A model generated the notes under the pieces. That model did not search any database and had not been told where the DNA came from. It saw nothing but the letters and a program-made list of their open reading frames with translations. Below are positions 4,437 to 12,738 of a stretch of DNA of 17,644 nt, piece after piece (position 1 is the stretch's first letter; every line of letters begins with the position of its first letter). This stretch comes from Caldifarciminota bacterium (GTDB lineage: Bacteria; Hydrothermota; Tepidihabitantia; SM23-42): NCBI GenBank assembly GCA_023128195.1, contig JAGMEL010000133.1, positions 1-17,644 of the forward strand, given 5' to 3'. Both the position numbers and the translations under genes were made by a program.

Positions 4437-6290
4437 ATGGTTCATAGAAATATAAATAATATTGAAATGCCACATTTTTTATGGAAAAAGTTAAATCCTA
4501 TTGGGGTTATTAAAGATAATATTGCCTTCGATACAGAAACAACAAAAGGTAGATGTTTCCTTATCTCTGATTCACAAGGTAGATATCTGAACAATAACCA
4601 ATTTAATGATTTATATGGACTATTACAATATCTTAATACAAAAGAGTATCGAAACAGTGTAAACTGGTTTTATAATCTTGAGTATGATACAAACGCTATA
4701 CTTCACTTTCTAAAATTCGAAGATCGAAAACATATTGCAGAATTTAATTTTGTTGATTATGAAGGATATAGAATATCTATTATCCCAAAAAAGCAATTAA
4801 AAATATCAGTTCTCAAAAATGAAAAGCTTTTTCATTCAACAATGTTTTTCGATTTGGCACAATTTTACAATTATAAAAAACTTATGAATCTTGCAAAGCA
4901 AACAAATTATGCAAAAGTAGTTGTAGAGGACATTTCACAAATAAATACGAAAAAATATTATGAAAATAATGAATATCATAAACTTATTAATGACCGATGT
5001 ATTATTGATTGTAAAATAACTGTAGAACTTGCTGATAAATTAACTAATAATATAAAAAAAATAGTAGGTATTAATAATTATCAGTCTAAAGCTTCAATAG
5101 CACGAAGATACGTACTTGAAAATATTAGCAAAAACTTAAAAATGCCTTCGAATAAAATGTTAAGCGCGGCATTAAAAGCTTATCATGCAGGGCATATTGA
5201 AGTATGTAAATTGGGAACATTTGAAAATATTTACAATTACGATATAAATTCTGCTTATCCTACAGAAATAGCGAATTTATATGAAACATCAGGCAATTTC
5301 AAAAACAATAAAGATTATGATCTTGATACCGCATATTCTTTTTATCATATTGAAATAGATTACGATCATGATACATTGTCGCCTCTTTGGTATCTCAAAG
5401 GTCAAGCAAACTATCATGTTACTGGACATTTTGATACATGGGTGTCAAACCCGGAACTTGAATATTTAATCAACATGGGATATGATTATAAAATAATAAC
5501 AGCATATCATATCACCAAAAATAAATATACTGAACAGCCTTTTAAAGATATTATTAATGATTTATACAAAGAACGAATAAAAGCAAAAGATAATAAAGAT
5601 GAAATTGAAAAAGTTTATAAAGTAATTCTTAACTCAATTTATGGAGTGACATTAAACACCATTAATAAAAAGGAATTATGTGAATATGAAACTGATTTGT
5701 ATAAAATTATTGATGATAAAATAGTTTTTTATCAATCAACCTATAAAGCTACCAATATGTACAATCCGGTTTATGGTGCAACAATTACGGCAGGGACACG
5801 TACAAAATTATTTACAGATTTTCATAAAGACCTTGATAACGTTGTTGCAGTAAATACTGATGGTATGTATATGAAAAATAAAGTAGGGGTTTCGTTAACA
5901 AAAAAGTTGGGTGATTATTCATTCAAACATATTTCAAAATTAATGCTTATGGGTAGTGGGCGATATTTTATATTTGAAAATGGAATTATTGATGATTCTG
6001 TATCCAGGTTTAGATCCGTACCTAAAAATCCAACAGAAATTTATAACATAATGCAAGCAAACAAAAATGCCGAGAGTATTACACTTGAAAGAGAAAAGCC
6101 TATCAAGTTAAAAGAATCTATTACACAACATGATTTACATGATAAATTTAATCAATTTCAAAAGGTTGTTAAGCAGATTTATTTTAAAACAGAACGGCGC
6201 CACTGGTTTAATCCGGTTGAGAAGGTATCCGATTTGTGGGATACAGAAATAGATTCAAGACCATTTACGGTAGATGAAATAATAGCATAA
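4437..6290 (+). CDS. polB: Protein-primed family B DNA polymerase
   Basis: Replicates the linear genome from its ends, using a protein primer. Numbered from ATG 4437 (617 aa; preceded by GAGGG), the exonuclease motifs are FDTET (D32, E34), NLEYD (80-84) and a Y...D region near 180-191. The upstream AYHAGHIEV element follows. Polymerase motif A is DINSAYP (269-275), motif B KVILNSIYG (395-403), and motif C reads VNTDG (N473-T474-D475) instead of the usual DTD. Between A and B is a TPR1-like insertion (about 310-390). RYF near 509 replaces the usual K-x-Y. Length is normal for the family. An earlier ATG at 4425 overlaps the upstream stop but lacks a binding site. Family assignment is secure; the motif C change is unusual but keeps the metal-binding aspartate. 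Confidence 0.95.
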   Translation: MVHRNINNIEMPHFLWKKLNPIGVIKDNIAFDTETTKGRCFLISDSQGRYLNNNQFNDLYGLLQYLNTKEYRNSVNWFYNLEYDTNAILHFLKFEDRKHIAEFNFVDYEGYRISIIPKKQLKISVLKNEKLFHSTMFFDLAQFYNYKKLMNLAKQTNYAKVVVEDISQINTKKYYENNEYHKLINDRCIIDCKITVELADKLTNNIKKIVGINNYQSKASIARRYVLENISKNLKMPSNKMLSAALKAYHAGHIEVCKLGTFENIYNYDINSAYPTEIANLYETSGNFKNNKDYDLDTAYSFYHIEIDYDHDTLSPLWYLKGQANYHVTGHFDTWVSNPELEYLINMGYDYKIITAYHITKNKYTEQPFKDIINDLYKERIKAKDNKDEIEKVYKVILNSIYGVTLNTINKKELCEYETDLYKIIDDKIVFYQSTYKATNMYNPVYGATITAGTRTKLFTDFHKDLDNVVAVNTDGMYMKNKVGVSLTKKLGDYSFKHISKLMLMGSGRYFIFENGIIDDSVSRFRSVPKNPTEIYNIMQANKNAESITLEREKPIKLKESITQHDLHDKFNQFQKVVKQIYFKTERRHWFNPVEKVSDLWDTEIDSRPFTVDEIIA

Positions 6291-6307
6291 ATAAAAGGTG
6301 AAAATAA

Positions 6308-6499
6308 ATGCTTTTACCAAATAAAAAATTTGTTAGGAAAGATTTTAGGGAATATTCGTTATCGGAAGATTGTATAATAGCAGAATTGAGAGAATGTAAT
6401 TATTCGATAAGAGAAATCACAAACGGTTTGTTTGATAGGGGTTTATCATCCGTTAAACAAAGATTATTAACGTTGCGGAGAAATAAATTGATATATTAA
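6308..6499 (+). CDS. Small protein with likely helix-turn-helix, 63 aa
   Basis: Strong AGGTGA ribosome binding site before ATG 6308. After a basic N-terminus, residues 21-61 read like a compact helix-turn-helix: a helix (CIIAELRECN), then SIREITNGLFDRG and a basic recognition-like helix (SSVKQRLLTLRRNK). It could regulate late transcription, since it sits between the replication and virion modules. The family is not identified; the DNA-binding role is inferred from pattern only. Confidence 0.65.
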   Translation: MLLPNKKFVRKDFREYSLSEDCIIAELRECNYSIREITNGLFDRGLSSVKQRLLTLRRNKLIY

Positions 6500-6517
6500 G
6501 AATATGAGGATAAAAAA

Positions 6518-6787
6518 ATGAAAATAAAAAATAATATGATATATTTTAAATCAATTCCAAAGATGTTTTATAAGGAAAAGGTTGGAATAAAGTGTAATAC
6601 TGTGAGATTTTTGCATAGCGAGGAATTTATTACTATTTGTGCTAATGTATTAAAAAAGATACATATTAGTGAATCGAATAGTGATAGAAGTTTTGTAAGA
6701 AAAATATCTGATATTTCATGTATCAAAAACCCTAATGTTTATGAATATGGGTTTCTCAACACTCATGTTGTTATATTTTCATGGTAA
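6518..6787 (+). CDS. Hypothetical basic protein, 89 aa
   Basis: Preceded by GAGGAT at good spacing. The product is Lys-rich and soluble, beginning MKIKNNMIYFKSIPKMFYKE, with two short hydrophobic strands and three cysteines (in GIKCNTV, TICANV and SCIKNP). It ends GFLNTHVVIFSW. No recognised domain. It overlaps the next gene's ATG (6781) by seven bases, indicating coupled translation. Confidence 0.6.
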   Translation: MKIKNNMIYFKSIPKMFYKEKVGIKCNTVRFLHSEEFITICANVLKKIHISESNSDRSFVRKISDISCIKNPNVYEYGFLNTHVVIFSW

Positions 6788-7056
6788 AGGTTATGAATAA
6801 AACAAAGCAGATATATTGTAAAAACTTTGAAGGTACCGACATAATAGTTAGATGTATATATTACGGTATAACCGGGAAGATATCTGTGATTAAAGACTTA
6901 AAAAACACTTACAAACACAGTAAAAAAGAAAGTAAATATACTCCAACAAGGGGTAGTGTATGCGAAATACTAACGCAACACGAACACGAACTTAAAAACG
7001 ATTCTGAACGTTTATCTCTTGATTTTTTGCAAGATTTGATAGGTACGGAATGTTAG
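6781..7056 (+). CDS. Hypothetical protein, 91 aa
   Basis: Starts within the end of the previous gene; a second ATG at 6793 (MNKTKQIYCK) is possible. The first half looks beta-rich (IIVRCIYYGITGKISVIKDL), the middle is basic (YKHSKKESKY), and the end is helical and acidic (NDSERLSLDFLQDLIG). The gene ends with two consecutive TAG stops, rare here because most genes use TAA or TGA. Function unknown. Confidence 0.6.
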   Translation: MVKVMNKTKQIYCKNFEGTDIIVRCIYYGITGKISVIKDLKNTYKHSKKESKYTPTRGSVCEILTQHEHELKNDSERLSLDFLQDLIGTEC

Positions 7057-7064
7057 TAGGAAGG

Positions 7065-7072
7065 TTTATATA
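7065..7072 (+). promoter_or_regulatory. Strong TATA-like box upstream of the virion module
   Basis: TTTATATA is a near-ideal archaeal TATA sequence. It lies three bases before ATG 7075, too close to serve that start. Transcription from it would begin around 7095 and cover the first capsid gene at 7292 with a leader of about 200 bases. An overlapping AGGAAGG (7057-7063) may be the ribosome binding site of the 7075 gene, so the box could be chance in AT-rich DNA. Confidence 0.35.
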
Positions 7073-7074
7073 CC

Positions 7075-7308
7075 ATGAATGACAAACTAATAGTTATAGA
7101 AGGGAAAAATTATACGTTCCCTTATAGCACACCAAACCCAGATACCATAAGCATTTTTGACATAACCGATATGGAAAGCCTATTGTATGTCTATAAATGT
7201 GCATGGTACCATTACTCACCCATTTTTATAATGTTTGGGGTAATTGGGGCTGTTGGTGGCTTTCTAATCACAAAACGATTGGTGAAAAGATATGAATCCA
7301 GAAAATAA
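7075..7308 (+). CDS. Single-pass membrane protein, 77 aa
   Basis: No cleavable signal peptide. The N-terminal 45 residues are polar, then one membrane helix (about 49-67, PIFIMFGVIGAVGGFLITKR) ends in a basic tail (KRLVKRYESRK). By the positive-inside rule the tail is cytoplasmic. It precedes and overlaps the first capsid-type gene by 17 bases, and its last codons contain that gene's GGTGA site. It may be a minor virion membrane component or an assembly factor; the family is not recognised. Confidence 0.75.
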   Translation: MNDKLIVIEGKNYTFPYSTPNPDTISIFDITDMESLLYVYKCAWYHYSPIFIMFGVIGAVGGFLITKRLVKRYESRK

Positions 7309-7624
7309 AGAACTTGAAACTGTTAAAGCAAAAACCAAAAAGGGTAAGTCTCGCACTCCCTTTGCGGTACTCAATGCTCTTGCTGTTGGTGCGGTTATGT
7401 CTGTTCTATCCGTTCAGCCCGCAAGTGCTGCGATCGATAACACAACTTTTGATCCTATTGTGGATCTGATTGACGCTGTTATCCCACTGTTTACGTCAAT
7501 CCTTGATCTGATCATAGCAGTGTTCCCTCTGGTTATCGCTATGACGTTCCTTGGTGGTCTTGCGCTGTTGATCACAAAGATTTTCGATGGTACGCTGAAC
7601 TTTAGTTCGTTCAAAAAGAGATAG
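7292..7624 (+). CDS. Major capsid/coat-type membrane protein 1, 110 aa
   Basis: Probable main virion protein. A long basic n-region (residues 1-22), a hydrophobic stretch and an ASA-A site predict cleavage after residue 46, leaving about 64 residues. The mature protein is mostly one long hydrophobic hairpin or helix pair (IPLFTSILDLIIAVFPLVIA) followed by a cationic tail (FDGTLNFSSFKKR). Small size, leader, hydrophobicity and basic C-terminus resemble spindle-shaped virus capsid proteins (fusellovirus VP1, His1); filamentous coat proteins look similar. GGTGA at 7281-7285 sets the start. Codon use is more GC-rich than its neighbours (many CTG, CTC, CGC), and a hairpin terminator overlaps its TAG stop, both pointing to high expression. 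The last 54 residues are about 76% identical to the next gene's. Confidence 0.7.
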   Translation: MNPENKELETVKAKTKKGKSRTPFAVLNALAVGAVMSVLSVQPASAAIDNTTFDPIVDLIDAVIPLFTSILDLIIAVFPLVIAMTFLGGLALLITKIFDGTLNFSSFKKR

Positions 7625-7646
7625 GCAAAACGCCTATCTTTTTTTT
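7619..7646 (+). terminator. Hairpin and T8 overlapping the stop of coat protein 1
   Basis: AGATAGGC (7619-7626) and GCCTATCT (7632-7639) form a perfect stem with a 5-base loop, and T7639-T7646 follow. The stem includes the TAG stop. An almost identical element follows the second coat gene. It would end or stabilise a short, abundant coat mRNA. Confidence 0.85.
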
Positions 7647-7653
7647 AGCAATA

Positions 7654-7662
7654 TTTATATAA
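7654..7662 (+). promoter_or_regulatory. TATA-like box before coat protein 2
   Basis: TTTATATAA lies directly after the first coat terminator and about 17 bases before ATG 7679, with an AGGAGAA ribosome binding site between. An independent promoter makes sense between two terminated genes, but normal spacing would place initiation at or just past the ATG. The exact role is uncertain. Confidence 0.4.
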
Positions 7663-7678
7663 GAATAGGAGAATATAA

Positions 7679-8191
7679 ATGAATAAGAAAATATTTATTA
7701 GCATATTTGTTGTGCTATTAATGACTTGTGGAATGGCTTTCGCAGCAACCCCTACACCAAACGCTATCACGTATACTGATGGTAATGGTTATGTAGAATT
7801 TAGTTGGACTGCCGGAACCGGAAACGTTACCGATACGTACAACTATTCCAAAACTATTAGTGGTGCTACAACTTGGTACAATAGCACAACAGACACATCA
7901 GTAAAGTGGTCTGGTATCGGTGGGGAAAGTGTAACCATTTACGTGTATGCTTTCAACACCACATACTCCCAACTATCCACTGGTGTTACATCAACCGTAA
8001 CAGTACCACAATTGTTTGGCGACGTTGTAAATCTGATTGATTCAATTGTCCCATTGTTTGCGTCAATACTCGACTTACTTATTGCAATATTCCCTCTGGT
8101 TATTGCTATGGTATTTCTTGGTGGGATAGCAATACTCGTATCAAAGATATTTGACGGTACGCTGAACTTCGATTCGTTCAAAAAGAGATAG
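7679..8191 (+). CDS. Coat-type protein 2: FN3/Ig-like ectodomain fused to the capsid hydrophobic domain, 170 aa
   Basis: A signal peptide (residues 1-22, cleavage after AFA) leads to an exported beta-sandwich of about 80 residues. It has FN3-like marks (YVEFSWTAGTGNVTDTYNYS, later TIYVYAFNTT) and several N-x-S/T sequons. Residues 117-170 repeat the coat protein 1 mature domain with 41 of 54 identities, down to the FDGTLNF-x-SFKKR tail. It is therefore a decorated form of the coat subunit that can co-assemble in the virion shell and display a domain outside. The FN3 module resembles those of methanogen surface proteins, suggesting capture from a host. Its TAG stop lies in a second terminator stem. 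Confidence 0.75.
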   Translation: MNKKIFISIFVVLLMTCGMAFAATPTPNAITYTDGNGYVEFSWTAGTGNVTDTYNYSKTISGATTWYNSTTDTSVKWSGIGGESVTIYVYAFNTTYSQLSTGVTSTVTVPQLFGDVVNLIDSIVPLFASILDLLIAIFPLVIAMVFLGGIAILVSKIFDGTLNFDSFKKR

Positions 8192-8211
8192 GCAATGTGC
8201 CTATCTTTTTT
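8186..8211 (+). terminator. Hairpin and T-run overlapping the stop of coat protein 2
   Basis: AGATAGGC (8186-8193), loop AATGT and GCCTATCT (8199-8206), then T8206-T8211. The stem sequence is the same as at 7619-7639 while the loop differs. The next gene's AGGTGA site begins at 8218. Confidence 0.85.
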
Positions 8212-8228
8212 ATTTGTAGGTGATAAAA

Positions 8229-9998
8229 ATGAAAACAAAAATAAAAATAATTCTCATTATATTTCTCATAGGATTAATAAGTAATGTATCTGCAATTGAT
8301 ATAGAGTTGGTGTTGTTTGATCCGGATCCTATCAAAACAGATTATGCTGGAAAATTCAATATTACTTATGGAATTACTCATGATTCATTAGGACTAAACA
8401 ACAGTTCAATTGCATACTTGTTTGCGGTTAATTATACTATTGACAATTGTTACAATCATTCTATTAGGGTACCGTCAAACAGTATCGCAACAACAACACC
8501 ATCCATTACAGAATATGGAAATATTTTTAGGGGTTTTCGTAGAAACGTAACCCCATATTTAAATCAGGAATTTAATACTACGATTACAGAGGGTAATGTT
8601 TGGAAATGGGGCATGTATGATTATGCTGTTTATCCACATGTGTTAGTTAATCCTATAAACTCTACATATACATTTGTAAATATGACGTCATACAGAGTCA
8701 TGGTTCTCGAACAAATGCATTATCTTGCTGCATTTGATATGTTTTGCACACCAAAAACAGATTATGAAATATCAGTAGACCAATCGCTTATAACAAAAAT
8801 GTGGGATGTAGAACAAATTAACGGTAGGGATGATAATTATTTGATCTATGGACATTTTCCAACCGGTGTAAAAAGCATAACACCAACAAGTGATCTCGAT
8901 ATATATATGTGTAATGATACTTTTAATCCTTTAACAAGTGATTATACAACATGCCAGTGTTGTACATTAGTTGGTTCTTGGGATGAAGCAAGATGCACAA
9001 ATTACACACTTGCCCCACACCCCATTAATGCCAGATTTGTAGATCCTTTAGTTGTGAATGTATCAACCTTACAAATTGATATAACTCCAACAAATTACAT
9101 AATTTTTTCAAGTAACACACCGGCACATAAACCATACACAATAAAAATGACAAACGCAGACCCTGGAATAACCAATCTGACATGGGCTGATACTAAAGTT
9201 TCATGGGAATTTGATGAAATTGGAAAAACAGCAACACCATATTCTTACACACCAGGGATATTTTATAATTTCATCAGAGACTATGAACAATTAGAAATAC
9301 AATTGTATGCTGCCGACAATACCGATACTTGGGGGTATTCTGGTGTTAACTCTTATCCTATTGGAGTATTCGCACCACAAAATCCAAATTCCGGTTCAAT
9401 CAATTATTTTAATATGTCTGGAATAAAAGATTATGATATGAACGGATATTATCTTAATAATTGGTCAATCGGTGTGCTATGTGGTAATGATCCTGATGGG
9501 GGTAGCGTAACACATACTTTAAATTTGTATGGTAATGGTGATTTCGAAACGTGTATCAATGCAACTTTTACATGTGGAGGACACCCATCAACAGAAGTAC
9601 TTTTTAATAGCACACCATACACATCAAACGATATTGAATATTACATTGAATTGGTAACAACCGATTCGGACACCAACAGCGTTTCAAGTCATTCACCAAT
9701 ATTTTATATTTCGCCGGTACCTACTAACACAATGTATATTTATTACCCAAATCTTAATAGCACAACAGAAATTACTTATGCTGATGGAAGTGGGTATCAC
9801 AAAATTGTAGGTGACAATTTAACTATGCACGGGTTGAAAGTTGTATCTCTTCAAAATAAATTAATTGTTGATGATATAATAACAAACCCAACCCTTATAT
9901 TAAAAGAGAAAAATATATATCTATTATTTTATCTTTTAGTATTTGCAATATTAATTGTTGGTGCCGTTAGTCTAATTGCAAGGATGTGGAAAAGATGA
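8229..9998 (+). CDS. Exported, membrane-anchored surface glycoprotein, 589 aa
   Basis: The ATG at 8229 with AGGTGA (8218-8223) is preferred over GTG 8220. A signal peptide (residues 1-22, cleavage after VSA) is followed by a large ectodomain rich in Thr, Asn and Tyr. It has more than ten N-x-S/T sequons and a cysteine cluster (CNDTFNP, TTCQCCTLVG, ARC). A C-terminal membrane helix (IYLLFYLLVFAILIVGAVSL) and a short basic tail (ARMWKR) end it. This is the topology of viral spikes and adhesins. It is first in a set of five similarly built proteins coupled by ATGA overlaps, so it is probably a virion surface protein for host contact. No named fold is recognised; a beta-sandwich ectodomain is likely. 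Confidence 0.75.
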   Translation: MKTKIKIILIIFLIGLISNVSAIDIELVLFDPDPIKTDYAGKFNITYGITHDSLGLNNSSIAYLFAVNYTIDNCYNHSIRVPSNSIATTTPSITEYGNIFRGFRRNVTPYLNQEFNTTITEGNVWKWGMYDYAVYPHVLVNPINSTYTFVNMTSYRVMVLEQMHYLAAFDMFCTPKTDYEISVDQSLITKMWDVEQINGRDDNYLIYGHFPTGVKSITPTSDLDIYMCNDTFNPLTSDYTTCQCCTLVGSWDEARCTNYTLAPHPINARFVDPLVVNVSTLQIDITPTNYIIFSSNTPAHKPYTIKMTNADPGITNLTWADTKVSWEFDEIGKTATPYSYTPGIFYNFIRDYEQLEIQLYAADNTDTWGYSGVNSYPIGVFAPQNPNSGSINYFNMSGIKDYDMNGYYLNNWSIGVLCGNDPDGGSVTHTLNLYGNGDFETCINATFTCGGHPSTEVLFNSTPYTSNDIEYYIELVTTDSDTNSVSSHSPIFYISPVPTNTMYIYYPNLNSTTEITYADGSGYHKIVGDNLTMHGLKVVSLQNKLIVDDIITNPTLILKEKNIYLLFYLLVFAILIVGAVSLIARMWKR

Positions 9999-10495
9999 AA
10001 ACCATAATAATTGTTTTGTTGATGTTGTGCTATTTGGTATCGGGTGTTTCGGCATTAAACGATACTTATTATAACACAACATTTATTCATACTATAGGAA
10101 TTGACAGCCAATACACAAACCCAGACCTGATAGATATGAATAATATAGGTGGAAAAGATATTATAGTACCATTATACGCATATAATGATACTTATTTTAT
10201 TCTACGTAATGATGGTAGTGTTGACTACATGATATACATGTATGATTATAGTGGTACTGCTTTAATTAATGGAAAAACGTATCTTAATTCGTTTTGTGGG
10301 ATTGTTAAACCCGGTGCAGAAATGTTGTTAATCAATGATGCTTCATACAAAATATATGCTTCAAATAATGTTTTGTTAGATATTACAAATATTGATGAAG
10401 TAAAAAGTATCTTTAACTCATATTGGTTAATAGGCTTTGTAGTAATTTTATTGATAACATTATTTGTAATTGTAATAAGGAAGGTTATATCATGA
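9995..10495 (+). CDS. Exported, membrane-anchored protein, 166 aa
   Basis: The start ATG overlaps the previous stop (ATGA); GTG at 9986 is a weaker alternative. Signal peptide 1-24 (cleavage near VSA-LND), a Tyr- and Asn-rich ectodomain of about 110 residues with sequons (NDTYYNTT, YNDTY), then a C-terminal membrane helix (WLIGFVVILLITLFVIVIRK). It is the smallest member of the surface set and may accompany the large spikes. No family recognised. Confidence 0.75.
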   Translation: MKTIIIVLLMLCYLVSGVSALNDTYYNTTFIHTIGIDSQYTNPDLIDMNNIGGKDIIVPLYAYNDTYFILRNDGSVDYMIYMYDYSGTALINGKTYLNSFCGIVKPGAEMLLINDASYKIYASNNVLLDITNIDEVKSIFNSYWLIGFVVILLITLFVIVIRKVIS

Positions 10496-12735
10496 TAAAA
10501 ACAAAATTAAAAAATACTGGTTTAGTTATAGCAATATTGTTAATGTGCTTTACAACAACTGTGTCGGCATATTCTTATTCTGCTGATGGGGAAGGTACTT
10601 TTGAACATTCTGTATATAATGTTTATAACCATAATTCCCCAACATACTTAAACAATGCAGGATTCACCCTATATTATGTTGTTCAAGGATATGTAATTGA
10701 TATACGAACCGCAGCATCTATAGGTTCGCGTATATGTCTTACAAACCCGTCTGCTTATCAAAACATACCCGGCATGTATTATACGGGTGATTCATGTTTC
10801 TATTCTGGTGTGCTTACTAATAGTAGACAAATGACAATGCAGTCTTTTGCACATTCATCAAAAATTGCATCGAGGAGATTCACAATTACAATTAGTTCAT
10901 CTCCAATTACTGAATATCAGATAAGTGGAAATACTTGTGGCATAACTGATATGCAATTGTATATTAATACATCAGACGGTTTTGAGAAAATCAATTATAC
11001 AACTCTTACATCTGCTGGTGATTCCTATACATTTCATATCTTTTCAGGATGTGAATATAGTTTAAAGTCTTCAGATAATGCATACTATAATTTTACATGT
11101 TCGGGAGATATAAATTATGATAGAGATATATGCACATTTATGACAATCACGTTAAAAGATTATTGTGGTAATAAAATGCAAAATACGTCTGTTGATATTT
11201 ACAAATCAGATGGTGGTTCACCAGCAAGTTACGAATTTGTTGATAACTATCACAGAATTAATCCTATATCATTAAATGTAGATGATATTGGCGTTGGGAA
11301 AATGCTTGATATATATTTTGATACAGATATGGGAACTTATCACCAGGTAGAATATTGTATTGAACAAAACATTGATATGTTACATCCCTTTAAATGGTGG
11401 GCTATATCTTACGGTGCTTTCGATGATATAACACATAATCCTATTGAAAATATAAAAATGCATGTTAACCAGTCATGCAAACCGGAACCGGATCGATTAT
11501 TAAGTACTTATGCGTTTACCGGTTCTGATGGGTATGCTTTATTTACGGGGTTGTCTGCACAAAAAGTATATGTCAGAATGGATAATGACCAATATACCGG
11601 TGATCGATTTTGGGTTGATGGTCTTGGCGATGCTTTTCACACTTATCATGTAATTGACACTTATCTTAATCTATCTGATGAAATAGATGACTGGCATAAT
11701 AATACTGATAATATGTCAGTAGGATGTAATATTCATTTTAAAGATCAATCAGGACATATCGATAACCACATTAATGATACAGACACTTATGTGGATTTGT
11801 ATTACGATAATGGTAATTGTAGTGCTACATTGAAATTTCAAAGATTGTACAATACATATTGGATGACAAAAACGGCATGGAATATTCCTATTAACGAATC
11901 AGGGTATAAACGTGTTTATAATGTCAATTTCTCAGATTATGATGCGAATTATCGGGGGTATATGTATGCTACAGAATGTGAATGTAATGTAACCCTATCT
12001 TTGTATGTTACAAATGAAACCGTTCAAGAAGAGCAACATTATGAAAACTTATCTACTTACATCCGATTTAATCATCAATTGGGTGGAAATCAAGTTGATT
12101 ATCGGTCACCAGTAGAAATAAAAGCTTACGCATATACAAACACGTCAGCATATCTACTTAATATCAATTTAACTTTATATGAACAAACATCACAGATTGC
12201 AACTATAGCATTAAATTGGGCTGATTTTGCTGGTGCAACTCCCAAATGGTATTATGTTTGGCAGCCGACAGTAAATTATGATATTGGAAAAAATTATACT
12301 GTTGTAATGACTGGTTATAACGATTTGAATCTCGGTGCTGACGATGTTTGGACTTCCAACATAAGAAATAATAAATTGACAATATATGTAAAAGACAATC
12401 ACAATTCTCCAATAGATTATGCTACTGTATTTATTGAGGGGTGGGGTAGTCAAACTTTAGGATCCTCAACACATGCAGAGATAGAGGGTTTTGATAATGG
12501 TAATGTTCAATACAAAGCATCAAAATCTGGATACACATCATCAAGTTGGGCGACAGTGACCATGAATGATGCTGACGAATCTGTTACGTGTATCTTGGTT
12601 AAGGAATCATCAACAAGGGTAACCGGTTACAAATTACGTAATGATGAAATAAAAGATTTCTTTGTACCTATAATGTATTTACTCCTAATGTTTATGTTGT
12701 TAGGGGCTTTTATACATGTATCGGGGAGGAAATAA
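10492..12735 (+). CDS. Large multidomain exported surface protein (spike/adhesin), 747 aa
   Basis: The ATG at 10492 overlaps the previous stop, has GGAAGGT upstream and starts a clear signal peptide (to about residue 26, VSA-YSY), so longer upstream frames are rejected. Three stretches look like carboxypeptidase-regulatory-like or similar beta-sandwich repeats: about 218-241 (ITLKDYCGNKMQNTSVDIY), 301-367 (NPIENIKMHVN...SDGYALFTGL) and 628-705 (KLTIYVKDNHNSPIDYATVF). Many sequons and paired cysteines lie in the ectodomain. A C-terminal membrane helix (FFVPIMYLLLMFMLLGAFI) and the tail HVSGRK follow. It is the largest gene and the best candidate for receptor-binding spike or adhesin. The domain naming is moderate confidence. 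Confidence 0.75.
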   Translation: MIKTKLKNTGLVIAILLMCFTTTVSAYSYSADGEGTFEHSVYNVYNHNSPTYLNNAGFTLYYVVQGYVIDIRTAASIGSRICLTNPSAYQNIPGMYYTGDSCFYSGVLTNSRQMTMQSFAHSSKIASRRFTITISSSPITEYQISGNTCGITDMQLYINTSDGFEKINYTTLTSAGDSYTFHIFSGCEYSLKSSDNAYYNFTCSGDINYDRDICTFMTITLKDYCGNKMQNTSVDIYKSDGGSPASYEFVDNYHRINPISLNVDDIGVGKMLDIYFDTDMGTYHQVEYCIEQNIDMLHPFKWWAISYGAFDDITHNPIENIKMHVNQSCKPEPDRLLSTYAFTGSDGYALFTGLSAQKVYVRMDNDQYTGDRFWVDGLGDAFHTYHVIDTYLNLSDEIDDWHNNTDNMSVGCNIHFKDQSGHIDNHINDTDTYVDLYYDNGNCSATLKFQRLYNTYWMTKTAWNIPINESGYKRVYNVNFSDYDANYRGYMYATECECNVTLSLYVTNETVQEEQHYENLSTYIRFNHQLGGNQVDYRSPVEIKAYAYTNTSAYLLNINLTLYEQTSQIATIALNWADFAGATPKWYYVWQPTVNYDIGKNYTVVMTGYNDLNLGADDVWTSNIRNNKLTIYVKDNHNSPIDYATVFIEGWGSQTLGSSTHAEIEGFDNGNVQYKASKSGYTSSSWATVTMNDADESVTCILVKESSTRVTGYKLRNDEIKDFFVPIMYLLLMFMLLGAFIHVSGRK

Positions 12736-12738
12736 ACT

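Noticed and set aside
748..7138. A shared 12-mer GCACACCAAACC near 749 and 7127.
   Set aside because: Only two copies, one inside coding sequence, with no shared flanks; probably chance.
7292..8191. The virus as an inovirus, from coat and Zot-like ATPase resemblance.
   Set aside because: There is no rolling-circle replication protein; the genome is linear with TIRs and protein-primed PolB. The resemblance is kept only as an assembly analogy.
7622..8193. TAG stops of both coat genes as possible pyrrolysine or readthrough codons, given a Methanosarcina-like host.
   Set aside because: Both TAGs sit in terminator stems and readthrough would add only a few residues in the first case; TAG simply fits the stem sequence. 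No PYLIS-like element is evident.
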